In this document: in pieces, positions 8,579-18,900 of the stretch
Layout: every line of letters begins with the position of its first letter
Numbering within the stretch: position 1 is the first letter of the stretch
NCBI GenBank assembly: GCA_013152475.1
Contig: JAADGH010000197.1
Location: 19,761 to 83,760 of the forward strand
Source of the DNA: Planctomycetota bacterium
GTDB taxonomy: Bacteria; Planctomycetota; Brocadiia; JAADGH01
DNA length: 64,000 nucleotides
Direction: 5' to 3'
Program-made: the position numbers and the translations under genes
The notes under the pieces: model-generated
Told to the model about the DNA's origin: nothing
Database searches by the model: none
Seen by the model: the letters and a program-made list of their open reading frames with translations, nothing else

Positions 8579-11500
8579 CAGGTCCCCATGGGAGGAGCCC
8601 TGCTATGCCAACATCATACCGAAGTTATATGATCCGCACAATCCTGGTGGCCCTGCTTTTCCTTGCTTGGCGCGTCCAGGCCGAGGATTGGCCGACCTAT
8701 CAACACGACATCGCCCGCAGCGGAGTGACGAAGGAGGAGATCAAGCCGCCGCTGTCGGAGGCGTGGTCGTTCACGCCGCTGCATTCTCCCGCCCCGGCCT
8801 GGGGCGACCCCCAGCCAAAACCGGTGGAGGGGAACCTGGAGCTGCCGCGTGTAAAATTTGACGACGCCTTCTACGCCGTTTCCGCGGGAGACTCCGTCTA
8901 TTTCGGATCGTCGTCCGACAACACGGTTTACTGCCTCGACGCCGCAACGGGCACACTGAAGTGGACAAAAATCACCAGCGCGCCGATCCGCCTGGCGCCG
9001 ACGGTGTGGGAGGGCAAGCTCTATGTTTGTTCCGACGATGGACACGCCTACTGTCTCGATGCCAAAAACGGCCGCGAGATATGGAAGCTCCGCGCCGGGC
9101 CGACGAACGAAAAGGTTCTCGGGCACGGCCGGATGATCTCCATGTGGCCGTTGCGGACGGGGATCCTGGTGGACAAGGGGGTGGCCTACTTCGCGGCGGG
9201 GGTGTTCCCCCACGAGGGGCTGTTTCTGTATGCCGTGGATGCCGCGACCGGCAAGCGCATCTGGGTGAACGACAGCTTCGGCTGGCGGACCACCCGCAGC
9301 ATCTCCCCCCAGGGCTACCTGCTTGCCTCTTCCTCGAGCCTGTTCATCCCGTCCGGCCGGGCGGCGCCGATGGGGTTTCGGCGAGAGGACGGGCAATACC
9401 TGTTCCAGAGCCGGGGCAACTGGCGGGGCGACGGGCTCTTCGGCGGGACCTATGCCCTGCTGGCCGAGGGGAAGCTCTACAGCGGCACGGAGCAGGTCAT
9501 TGCCTACGACCAGGAGACCGGCGGCGCGGGGTTCGCGTGGTTTCATGGGCGGCGTCTGATCGTCACATCGGATACGTCGTACATGCTGACAGGGGCCGAG
9601 ATGTCCGCCATCGACCGAACCCTCTTCCCCGCCGCCAGCCAGAAGCGCCAGAAGGTGCGGCGCAAGCGGTGGAAGCTGGATTACCAGGCCGGTCAACTCA
9701 AGAGGGAGCTCCGCAAGGTCCGGAGGAAGGCCGAGAAGGACCCGAAGGCGGCAAAGCAGTTGGAGACCCTCGAAAAGAAGATGGCCGATCTCAAGGTGCA
9801 GCTTGACGCCCAGGATGAGGCCGAAAAGGAAGCGGCCAAGCAGGTCATGGCCGCCAAAAAGTGGAGAATCGAGTGCGACTGCACCGACTCCATGATCCTC
9901 GCCGGAGGAATACTCTACGCCGGCGGGCAGGACAAGGTCATCGCCGTCGAGGCGGCCACGGGCCGGAAGCTGTGGACCGGCAAGGTAAAGGGCGCGGCCA
10001 AGGGACTCGCCGTGGCGAATGGCCGCCTGTTTGCAAGCACCGACAGCGGGGCGATCTATTGCCTCGTTCCCGGCGATGTCGCCGAGCCGAGGCGCGTTGT
10101 CCAGGAGAAGTCGGACGATCCCTATCCAAGCGACGACCGGACAAAGGCCTGTGCGGCGCTGGCGGACACGATTGTCAAGGGCGCGAAAATTCGGAAAGGC
10201 TATGGTCTGGTCATTGGGGCCGGGGATGGGCGGCTGGCATATGAACTGGCCAAACGGACCGACCTGATCCTCTGCGGTTCGGAGAAGGACGATGCGGGAG
10301 TGGCACAGGCCAGAAAGGCGCTCGCCGCGGCGGGCCTGTGCGGGGCGCGGGTCTGTATCGACCAGGGCGATCTGGCCGACCTGTGCTATCCCGACTACTT
10401 CGCGAACCTGATCGTCTGTGAAGACCCGAAGGCGGTTTCCTCCGTTGAGGAGGTGGCCCGTATCCTGAAGCCCTGCGGCGGCGTGGCCTATCTTCCGAAG
10501 GACCTCCATCCGCAGGTCAAGGCGCTCAAGCATCCGGAGATTAAGGTCGCTGTCAAGGGCGACTGGCTCGTCCTCACCCGCGGCGCGCTGCCGGGGGCCG
10601 GAAAATGGACGCAGCAATTCGCCGACCCCGCGAACACCGGGTGCAGCGACGATGAACGGCTTAAAGGCCCGCTGGGGATCCTCTGGTTCGGCGAGCCGGG
10701 TCCGGGACGGATGCCCAGCCGTCACGCCAGCGCGGCTGCGCCTCTCGCGATGGACGGGCGTCTTTTCATCCAGGGCGAGAACTTTGTTTCGGCCTACGAC
10801 GCCTACAACGGCGTGGAGCTCTGGACGCGCAACATCGAAGGCGCTATCCGGCTCGGCACGAAGCAGGAGTGCGGCAATCTGGCCGTGTCGGAGGACGGCC
10901 TGTTTGTGGCGGCAAAGGACCAGTGCCTGCGCCTGGACGTTGCCACGGGGAAAACCATCAAGACCTACGGCCTGCCACGGGCGCAGGACGACAAGCCGAG
11001 GCGCTGGGGGTACGTCGCGGTGGTCGGGAACACGCTGTTCGGAAGCGCCACACGGGGCCGCGTGACCTCCGACACCCTCTTCGCCCTGAGCGTGAAGACG
11101 GGCAGGCCCCGATGGGTGCACCATGGCAGCAGCATGATGCATATCAGCATGTGCGTCGGCGATGGCAAGGTGTTCCTGATGGAAGGGGCAGTCACGGACG
11201 AGCAGCGGAAGTCGATCGGGGCGGAGAAAAACGCCCTCGTCCGTGTCGTCATGGCCCTCGACGCAAAGACCGGCAAGCTGCGCTGGCAGAAGCCGGTGGA
11301 CCTGACCGACTGCGTCAAGGTCGGTATCGGCAGCGGCGACGCGGTGACGGTGATCTACAAGGACAAGGTCCTGCTCCTCTGCATGGTGCCATGGAACGGC
11401 CACTTTTGGAAGGAGTTCTTTGCGGGCGACTTCACCCGGCGCAGCATCATCGCGCTGTCGAGCGACACGGGCAAGAACCTCTGGTCCGACCACATCGGCT

Positions 11501-13272
11501 ACCGTAGCCGGCCGCTGGTGATCGGCGACACGATCTACGCCGAGCCATGGGCGCACAACCTCCACACCGGCAAGCCGAAGATGCGCGTGCACCCCCTTAC
11601 CGGCAAGAAAGAGAAGTGGCAGATCGCCCGGCCCGGCCACCACTGCGGCTGCATGGCAGCGGGGCCGAACGTGCTCATGTTCCGGTCGGACTCCATCGCC
11701 TACTACGACCTGATCAAGGACCAGGGCACGGCCAACTCGGGCGGGCAGCGGACCAGTTGTTGGGTCAACTTCATCGCGGCGAACGGTCTGCTTCAGGTCC
11801 CGGAGGGGAGCTCGGGGTGCATGTGTCCCTTCCCGATCCACTGCACGATCGTGTTCCACCCGCGAAAGATCGAGCGCTCTTGGGGGCGGTATAGCTGCCC
11901 CGGCCCCGAGACGCCGGTGAAGCATATGGCCGTCAATCTCGGTGCGCCCGGGGATCGAAGGGACGGCAAGGGCACGCTCTGGCTCTCCTATCCCCGGCCG
12001 TATGCCGCCGGGCCGAACCACCGGCTCGTGCTCCAGCTCAATGTCAGCGCAAATATCCTGGACGGAGGGGGGTACTACGACCACAACGCCGGTCTTTTCC
12101 CCGTCGAAGGCACGGAAACCCCTTGGGTCTTTTCCTCCGGGTGCGTTGGCCTGCAGCAGTGCACCGCCCTGCTCGTGGGCAAGGGGGAGCCGCCGGGCAA
12201 GTACACCGTCAAACTGGGTTTCGCCGAGCTGACGCACGGCAGCCCCGGACGGCGGGTGTTCGATATCAAGCTCCAGGGGCGGACGGTTGCGAAGGACTTC
12301 GATGTGTTCAAGGCAGCCGGCGGGAAGTGCAAGGCCGTCGTCAAGGCGTTCGAGGACATCGAAGTCGCCGACAATCTCAAGATCGAACTCGTGCCCAAAC
12401 AGGACAGGCCGGAGCCTGAGCGCGCTCCGATCCTCAGCAGCATCGAGGTGACAAGGACCCGCACGGTGCCGCTGAGCATGGCCGCGCCGCCGTTTCTCCT
12501 GAGCGATTACCAGACCGAGCAGACGCAGACGGCCCGGGTCATCAACCTGACCGACGAGGAGTTCGTGGGCAAGCTCCAGGTGACGGCGCCCAAGGGCATG
12601 CGTGTCGGCGCCAGTGAGACGAGCCTGCGCATTTCCGCCCGAAGCGAGAAGACCATTAAGCTCAAGGCAAAGGTGCTGAAAAAGATGAAGACCGGTGAGT
12701 ACGCTATCGGTCTCCGCCTGGTCAGCCGGGGGAAGGGGGTGATGGCCGAAAAATCCATCCCAATCACCTATACGGGCGCACAGGGGGAAATCGTCGTGCA
12801 GGCGATTGCGGACGCAGCGGTTCGAAAGGGCGCGCCGAAGAACAACTACGGAAAGGCGGGCGCGCTCTTCGTGGACGGCGGCAACAAGGAAATGGAGGAC
12901 GATGCCTACGCCATTGTATTCCTCAAGTTCCGCCTGGAGGTCCCCGGCAAACCCCTCTCGGGCAAGCTGCGATTGCAGGTGAGCACCACCGGCTACGCGC
13001 AGAGCCGGGACAGCGGTTGTGTGTATGCGGTCAAGGGTGAGTGGGACGAAAAGACCATCACCTACGAGAACAAGCCGGCCCTGGGCGAGAAGGTCGGCGT
13101 CATTGGCAAGATCGAAAATGGCGAGCGCATCGAGCGCGACCTGAATATCGATCTCGACGGACGGAAGGAAGTAAGCCTGGCCATTGTCCCGACGAGCTGT
13201 GACGGCGCGTCCTATCTCTCGCGCGAGGGCGGAAGCCCGCCGGAGCTGATCGTCAGAATCGGTCCACGATAG
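8575..13272 (+). CDS. Exported PQQ-like beta-propeller protein with methyltransferase-like, malectin-like and DNRLRE-like domains
   Basis: This 1565-residue protein is a longer paralogue of the preceding gene. A signal peptide ends near RVQAED. Propeller blades (WPTYQHDIARSG, VYCLDAATGTLKW, AYCLDAKNGREIW) are interrupted by a charged coiled coil (about 355-428) and then a methyltransferase-like fold (about 535-642, VIGAGDGRLAYELA), and resume to about 1110. The C-terminal part adds a malectin-like carbohydrate-binding domain (about 1175-1275), an NPCBM-associated/NEW3-like segment (about 1300-1395) and a DNRLRE-like domain (about 1405-1565, with WDEKTITYENKP). I use the ATG at 8575, overlapping the upstream stop, with AAGGAGGAG upstream; an ATG at 8605 with GGGAGGAG is also plausible and would give a shorter signal peptide. 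Confidence 0.82.
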   Translation: MTGPHGRSPAMPTSYRSYMIRTILVALLFLAWRVQAEDWPTYQHDIARSGVTKEEIKPPLSEAWSFTPLHSPAPAWGDPQPKPVEGNLELPRVKFDDAFYAVSAGDSVYFGSSSDNTVYCLDAATGTLKWTKITSAPIRLAPTVWEGKLYVCSDDGHAYCLDAKNGREIWKLRAGPTNEKVLGHGRMISMWPLRTGILVDKGVAYFAAGVFPHEGLFLYAVDAATGKRIWVNDSFGWRTTRSISPQGYLLASSSSLFIPSGRAAPMGFRREDGQYLFQSRGNWRGDGLFGGTYALLAEGKLYSGTEQVIAYDQETGGAGFAWFHGRRLIVTSDTSYMLTGAEMSAIDRTLFPAASQKRQKVRRKRWKLDYQAGQLKRELRKVRRKAEKDPKAAKQLETLEKKMADLKVQLDAQDEAEKEAAKQVMAAKKWRIECDCTDSMILAGGILYAGGQDKVIAVEAATGRKLWTGKVKGAAKGLAVANGRLFASTDSGAIYCLVPGDVAEPRRVVQEKSDDPYPSDDRTKACAALADTIVKGAKIRKGYGLVIGAGDGRLAYELAKRTDLILCGSEKDDAGVAQARKALAAAGLCGARVCIDQGDLADLCYPDYFANLIVCEDPKAVSSVEEVARILKPCGGVAYLPKDLHPQVKALKHPEIKVAVKGDWLVLTRGALPGAGKWTQQFADPANTGCSDDERLKGPLGILWFGEPGPGRMPSRHASAAAPLAMDGRLFIQGENFVSAYDAYNGVELWTRNIEGAIRLGTKQECGNLAVSEDGLFVAAKDQCLRLDVATGKTIKTYGLPRAQDDKPRRWGYVAVVGNTLFGSATRGRVTSDTLFALSVKTGRPRWVHHGSSMMHISMCVGDGKVFLMEGAVTDEQRKSIGAEKNALVRVVMALDAKTGKLRWQKPVDLTDCVKVGIGSGDAVTVIYKDKVLLLCMVPWNGHFWKEFFAGDFTRRSIIALSSDTGKNLWSDHIGYRSRPLVIGDTIYAEPWAHNLHTGKPKMRVHPLTGKKEKWQIARPGHHCGCMAAGPNVLMFRSDSIAYYDLIKDQGTANSGGQRTSCWVNFIAANGLLQVPEGSSGCMCPFPIHCTIVFHPRKIERSWGRYSCPGPETPVKHMAVNLGAPGDRRDGKGTLWLSYPRPYAAGPNHRLVLQLNVSANILDGGGYYDHNAGLFPVEGTETPWVFSSGCVGLQQCTALLVGKGEPPGKYTVKLGFAELTHGSPGRRVFDIKLQGRTVAKDFDVFKAAGGKCKAVVKAFEDIEVADNLKIELVPKQDRPEPERAPILSSIEVTRTRTVPLSMAAPPFLLSDYQTEQTQTARVINLTDEEFVGKLQVTAPKGMRVGASETSLRISARSEKTIKLKAKVLKKMKTGEYAIGLRLVSRGKGVMAEKSIPITYTGAQGEIVVQAIADAAVRKGAPKNNYGKAGALFVDGGNKEMEDDAYAIVFLKFRLEVPGKPLSGKLRLQVSTTGYAQSRDSGCVYAVKGEWDEKTITYENKPALGEKVGVIGKIENGERIERDLNIDLDGRKEVSLAIVPTSCDGASYLSREGGSPPELIVRIGPR

Positions 13273-13288
13273 GGCGCCGAACCGCTCC

Positions 13289-15880
13289 CTATTTCGGAAT
13301 CACCAGCCGGTCCGCCGCCTGCGCCCAGTAGGGAGGGAGCATCTCGCCGAGATCGATCGAGTAGTCCTCCAGCGTTCCCATGTCCGCCCGCTCGGTTCGG
13401 ACCGACCACGCCTTCCCCGACTGCCCGGGCGGGACCTTGACCCTGGCCACGTAGGTCTTCTCCTTGCCCGTCTGCCCGACCGCGACTTCTTTGCCATCGG
13501 GGTTGAAAAGCCGCATGCGCGCCGTCTCGCCCGGGGCGGGGCTTTCGAGGGTAACGGTGAACTCCTTCACCCCCTCCGGCACGTAGAAGAACAGCGGGCA
13601 CGTCTCGCTAATGAGGCGGATCTTCCGCCCGGCCAGGACGGCATGGTCGTTAAGCAGCGTCACCAGCGCCGCGTTCCGACCTGTTCGCACCGAGACGACA
13701 TACGCCCCATCCTCGTCGGCAGGCACATCGACCCGCGCCTCCTTCTTCGGCTCGATGGGTCCCTTCGCGAGCAGTTTGTCCGTGCACCCAAACACCCGCC
13801 ACTCGATAACACTGTCGTATCGGCCGACCTGTTTCCCGGCGACTTGCATGGTCAGCCGCTCCCCCTCTTTGAGGAGGATTAGGAAGGTATGCGCCCCGCG
13901 GATGGAGATTTGTGGTTTGCCCTCCAGTGGCTGGACCGTTTCGCAGAGGGACTTCACCTCTTCGCCCGTATAGAGATCGGGCGGCACCCGCCAGCTTCTG
14001 GCCTCGACACTTGCACAAAAGTTGAAGTTGGCGATGCAATCCTTCTCGGTCTCTCGCCGGAAAGTAAGAAGTTTCTTCCGCGCCTTTGCCACCGCGACCG
14101 GCGATACATCGGCATCCTTCACATTGACCATACGGCCGATCTCGGCGCAGAGCTTCGCGTGCTCCAATCCCTTCTTCAGGAACTCCACCCGCGCGGCGAA
14201 TTCCGGCTGCCCCGTCGCGGCCTTGGCCGCATCGGCCAGGAGCTTCTCCGCCGGCCCGAAGGATTCCGTCGGGAATATCGCATCCACCATCTTGGCGTAG
14301 CGGACCCAGTTCGCCCTGCGTTCCTCGGCGATCTGCGCGTGCCTTTCCCGGTTGTCGGTCATATATTTTTCCCAATAGTCAAAATACGCCTTCACGTATT
14401 TCCCCGCCGGGCCGAAGGCGGAGTAGTACTCGTCCAGCAGATCATCCACCGAACGCTGGGGATACAGGTGGAACCGACAGAGGGCGTAGAGATTCGGCCC
14501 CTGCGTGGACCACTGGCCGGTGAGCGAATCGAAGTCCGTCGCCACCATCCCCTGCCGGGCGGCGTCCTGGAACTCGTCGGCGAACTGGTGCACGAAGATA
14601 TGCGGCATGCAGTAGCCCTGGAGAAAATAGTTCGGCCGGAGAAAAAGCTTCGCCCCCGTCGCCGCCCACCCGGCCCACTGCTGTTTGATCCACTTGTGCT
14701 CCGCCGGGTCGCGGGGGAAGAAGCGGTCGGGCACGAGGCCGAGGATGATGTGCTCGTTCAGCTTGATGCCCGGGCTGGGGGCGGGGTAGTAGTTGACATA
14801 GGGATAGCCGACCACCGTCGCCTCCGAGTCATCCTTCGCCGCAAGCTGCTGAACGGCCAGCCAGAACCTGGCATACCGGTCCGACACCACCCGCGGGCCG
14901 AACCTCTTGGGAATGTTCTCCGGCTGCGGTCCATCCCACGACATGCACCGCTCGCAGGTGCATAGTCCGCGGATGTCGTTCTCGCAGCAGTTGATGTTGA
15001 TCCACTTGTCCGGATTCTTCGCCTTCTGCTCCTTCCACAGTTCGACGATTTTCTTGTGGAACCCCGGGTTCGATACGCACATGGAGAACCGGCTTCCCGG
15101 CCGCGCCGGCCCGCGCTTGCCATCCTCCAGAAGCTGGAACCAGTCGGGGTGCTCCTTCCCATACTTCACCCACCACGCGTTGAAGGCGTGCCCGTAGCGC
15201 ATGCGCTTGCTTCGGCCCATCCGATGCCGCCGCAGGAACACCTGCTGCGCGTGGGCGTAGCGCTTTCTGCCATCGGGCGTAAAGGCGAACTTCTCGTTCC
15301 CGTAGCGCAGACTCAGGCCGGGTCGCAGGTTGCGCTGGAACAGCCACGGCTCGATCATCTCTTCGACTTCGCCGATTTTCACGGTCTTGGTCTTCGGCAC
15401 ATAGACCCCCAACTCCCCCGGCCACAGCCACCGCACCTTGAGCAGGCGCTCCAGCACCTCGTACACCCCCCAGAGCGTGCCGGCGTGAGTGTTCATCGAG
15501 AGCGGATCGCCGTTGCCGTCCTCACCGGCGATGAACAGCGCCCGGTCGGTCGCCTTGAGGGCCGTCCCTTCCGGCGGCAGCTTGCCAATGTCAATATCCG
15601 CCTTTCTCGCCGCCTGGCAATTGCCGATATAGACTCGTCCCGGCGGCTCGTCGGGTATCGCGTTCTCGGTCTCGGTAACGATGGGCAGCTTCGCCCCCGT
15701 GGCCTTTTTGATGTGGTAGGCGAACTCCTCCGCCGCATACTTCGCCACAGGTGTGGCGTCCTCGGCGATCACGACCACGGCCATGGGCTTGCCGTCGGCG
15801 ACAATGGTCATGTCGGCCCGCGCATTCGATACCATGAGTTCGATCACACACAGCCAAACAAGCATTATCGACTGTTTCAC
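13289..15880 (-). CDS. DUF4838 family exported protein (glycoside-hydrolase-like)
   Basis: The 863-residue product has a signal peptide (MLVWLCVIELMVSNARA), then an alpha-glucuronidase N-terminal-like domain: ATPVAKYAAEEFAYHIKKATGAKLPIV is the typical opening of this group. The DUF4838 core follows, marked by WININCCENDIRGLCTCERC with the family's conserved N-D and C-x-C-x-x-C pattern, and by the later DSLTGQWSTQGPNLYALCRF region. The C-terminal third contains beta-sandwich-like sequence. These proteins are common in polysaccharide-degrading Bacteroidetes and planctomycetes, but their activity is not established. The start is taken as GTG 15880, 7 bases after GGAGGG; TTG 15895 lies too close. 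It follows the LamG gene by 37 bases, so the two form an operon. Confidence 0.83.
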   Translation of the reverse strand: MKQSIMLVWLCVIELMVSNARADMTIVADGKPMAVVVIAEDATPVAKYAAEEFAYHIKKATGAKLPIVTETENAIPDEPPGRVYIGNCQAARKADIDIGKLPPEGTALKATDRALFIAGEDGNGDPLSMNTHAGTLWGVYEVLERLLKVRWLWPGELGVYVPKTKTVKIGEVEEMIEPWLFQRNLRPGLSLRYGNEKFAFTPDGRKRYAHAQQVFLRRHRMGRSKRMRYGHAFNAWWVKYGKEHPDWFQLLEDGKRGPARPGSRFSMCVSNPGFHKKIVELWKEQKAKNPDKWININCCENDIRGLCTCERCMSWDGPQPENIPKRFGPRVVSDRYARFWLAVQQLAAKDDSEATVVGYPYVNYYPAPSPGIKLNEHIILGLVPDRFFPRDPAEHKWIKQQWAGWAATGAKLFLRPNYFLQGYCMPHIFVHQFADEFQDAARQGMVATDFDSLTGQWSTQGPNLYALCRFHLYPQRSVDDLLDEYYSAFGPAGKYVKAYFDYWEKYMTDNRERHAQIAEERRANWVRYAKMVDAIFPTESFGPAEKLLADAAKAATGQPEFAARVEFLKKGLEHAKLCAEIGRMVNVKDADVSPVAVAKARKKLLTFRRETEKDCIANFNFCASVEARSWRVPPDLYTGEEVKSLCETVQPLEGKPQISIRGAHTFLILLKEGERLTMQVAGKQVGRYDSVIEWRVFGCTDKLLAKGPIEPKKEARVDVPADEDGAYVVSVRTGRNAALVTLLNDHAVLAGRKIRLISETCPLFFYVPEGVKEFTVTLESPAPGETARMRLFNPDGKEVAVGQTGKEKTYVARVKVPPGQSGKAWSVRTERADMGTLEDYSIDLGEMLPPYWAQAADRLVIPK

Positions 15881-15917
15881 CACTGCTCCCTCCAAATATC
15901 CGCTTTGTGGATTCGCT

Positions 15918-18900
15918 TCACTTCAAGACAATGATTCGAAGGTTCCGTCCATCGACGTTGAGGACGAGGCGGGCTTCGCTCACCGACGCCGCCTCCGCAT
16001 CCAACGGATCGCTGACATGTGCAGGCATTTTCGACAATCCCAGGGCATTGAGTGGAAGGTTGACTCGCGCCTCGCGCGGCTCCTCCCTCAGGTTCGACAC
16101 GATCAGCATCGCCTGCCCGTCGCGCACGTAGGCCGAGACGACCATGCCATCTTCCTCCGCCATCTTCTTCCATTCCGGCACGGACCAATAGGGGATGAAC
16201 GTCGCGCTGGGGAGATCAAAGGCGTCGATCACATCGAGGACTTTGGTCATGGTCTTGACGTCTCCGGCCATCCAAAATCGCATGCCGTGCGGAAGGAAGA
16301 GCGCCAGCATCTCGCGCATAAGCTTCGGCGTCCAGCGGTTCGGGCCGCGGTTGCAGGGGAGGTAGAAAGGGACAAGGCCCCATTGATGGGCCATGAGCTC
16401 GGCGCGGACGCGGGCAAGTGGCGTGATAGGAATGTAGTGCCCGTCGAAGCTTTCCTTCAGCGCCCAGCCGTACTGCTCGCCGTCCACGATGGCGTCGCAG
16501 AAGGACAGGAGGGGAATGCACAGCGTCGAGGACATGTGGCACACCATCACGTTCTCCGGATCATTCTGTTTCGTGACAGTGTAAAAGCGCTTCATCAGTT
16601 CTCGCGCGGCGAAGATGTGGCGGCGGCCATGATGTTCGGCCGGATGGTCGGGGTTGTTGCACTTCCCCGGCGAACTGTTGTCGAGGTAGAACCCGTCGCT
16701 GTCGAAGTCCTCCAGGAACGTCTTGTACTTCCACGCGATGAAGTCGCACCAGCTCGGTGTCATGGCGCAGCACCGGACGTTGATTACGTTCATCGCCAGC
16801 ACATCCGCCGCCTTGCCCTCACCGGCATAGGCATTCCAGTCCTCGCCCCAGTAAGCCCACTCCGGCCCAGCGTCGCTCTGCATGTTGAAGTTGGTGTAGG
16901 GCACGAACTTCTTGCCTTCGTCGTGCGCCTTCTTCACGTCGGCGTGGTACCCTGCCGGATTAGGCGGCACGGGGAAGGAATGCCACTTCGACGTCTTCAG
17001 TGTGGACCACCGCACGCCGATGGTCACCGGCCCGCCGGGGCTGCCGAAGCGCCACCGCTGCCAGCCTTTCGGCCGCGGCTTGACGGGCGTGGCCATGAGG
17101 CCCCAGGTGAACTCGCGCGGCTTGGCAAGTTTCGTATTTGCGTTGATGAGGTAAACACGCAGGCGAACGACGTCGCCATCGCGAACGACCTCGATCCCCG
17201 GCTTCTCCTTATCGAGGCCCCACGCCTCCTGGTCCTCGGCGAACCAGCACAGGCCGCGTTCCTCATCGCCGAGCCAGAGATACCAGGTGTTCGGCGCGCG
17301 CCACCCGTCCTTCGGCAGCGCCCCCGCGCAGGTGGGATCGTCGAACCATCGCCCGGGGTGGTGCATGAGCGTGGCATGTTCGGCCCTGATGGGGATCTCG
17401 ATGTAGGCAGACTCCACGTCAACGTCCTGTGAAGGAGTCAGCCTCATGTCGAACCGGGTCATGCCGTCGTACTCGACCGTGACCTTCGTCTCCACCGTGA
17501 TCGCGCCGAGGGCCGCGGACCCGGCCAGGCGGACCTCGTGCTTCGCCGCCACCGGGTCGCTGAAGGTGTTCTTGCCGGGGGGGAGGTCCCCGCCACCCGA
17601 TCGAATGACAAGTCGAATCGGCTTGGCCAGGACATAGGCATGAGCGCTTCGGATCTGACAGGGGAGCAGTAGACGGTCGAAGTCGTACTCTCGGCCCCAG
17701 CACCGGATGCGAAGGTAGCCTCCCTTGGTAAAGTATGTCGTCATCGGCGTCCAGGGGGGGAGCACCTTGTTGCTCACGCCGATCCCGGCTCCGAGCCAGG
17801 GCGGCTTCGGTGGCTTGGCGAACTCGATCGTCTCCTCGGCGACCTGCTGTCCGTTCGCATCGAGGGCGGTCAGGGCGATGCGATAGGTGGCAGGTGGAAA
17901 AGCGTCCACATCAACCGCAACCTGCCCAACGCCGCGTTGGAGCTTCAGAGGAGCGATGGTGTGCACGGGCTGGTTGTCTTTTCCGAGAACCTCGCCCCGA
18001 ACTGTCGCCGCTCGGCCCCGCGTTCCCCGGGCATCGATCCGAAGCGTCCACGTGTCTTTTGACGGATACGACGTGATTCGAGTCTGCATGGGCGGTCGCG
18101 CGCGCCGGATCGTCTTCGAGATGCGGACCTCGTCGATCAGGCCGATGAATCCCCGGGCGCCACCGGCGTTGTTGCCGAGGAACAGGCTGCCGTCCGATGT
18201 GGCGATGCGTTGCTTCTGCTCGGGGATGGTCTCGCGCGCGACCTCCTTGCCGTCGAAGGTGAGGACTGCCTCGAAGCCGTCGAACTCTGCGCGGATGTGC
18301 GTCCAGCGATTCAGGGGCATCTTCACCACCGACACGACGTGGTTCGAGCCGCCGGCAGACGACCGGTAAAAGAAATCCGCCGCGCCGTCGCTGTTGATCC
18401 AGAGACCGTAGGTCCACTCGCTCTTCTCGACGATGCGGGCGTAGGGGCTGCGCTTGAGCTGCTTCACCCAGCAGTCGATGGTCAGCTCGTCCTGCAGATC
18501 AAGCGATGGATGGTCCGGTATCTCCACGCAGCTCTTGCCATCGAATCTCAGCGCGGTCCCGATCTTGCCAGGTACGGACGTGGCCCCGTGGAGGGTTCCG
18601 TCCAGCCGGTTCGGCCCGGCGCCGGTCGCCTTGCCGTCGTCGAGATGCCACAGCCCTGCGGTGTCCGCATCGCTCTCGAAGGCCTTGGCCGCCGGCGGGC
18701 GGTAACCAATGTTGGTGATCTTGACCTCGTCGATCAGGCCGCAGAAGGCCCGGGCGAATGATGCGTTGCCGATGCGCAGCGTCCCCATGGATTCGTTGGG
18801 ACCGTTGGGGATCGGGTCGGTGTACGGACGGCTACCGATATTTTCGCCATTGAGAAATATGCTCATCGTCTTCCCGTCGCACACGGCTCGGAGGCGGGCC

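Noticed and set aside
8614..12237. A 1207-codon open frame on the minus strand
   Set aside because: It lies wholly antisense to the second propeller gene. High GC at third codon positions leaves long open antisense frames; its translation has no recognisable domain. The same applies to 22318-24267 against dnaK and 32030-34354 against the Asp-box gene.
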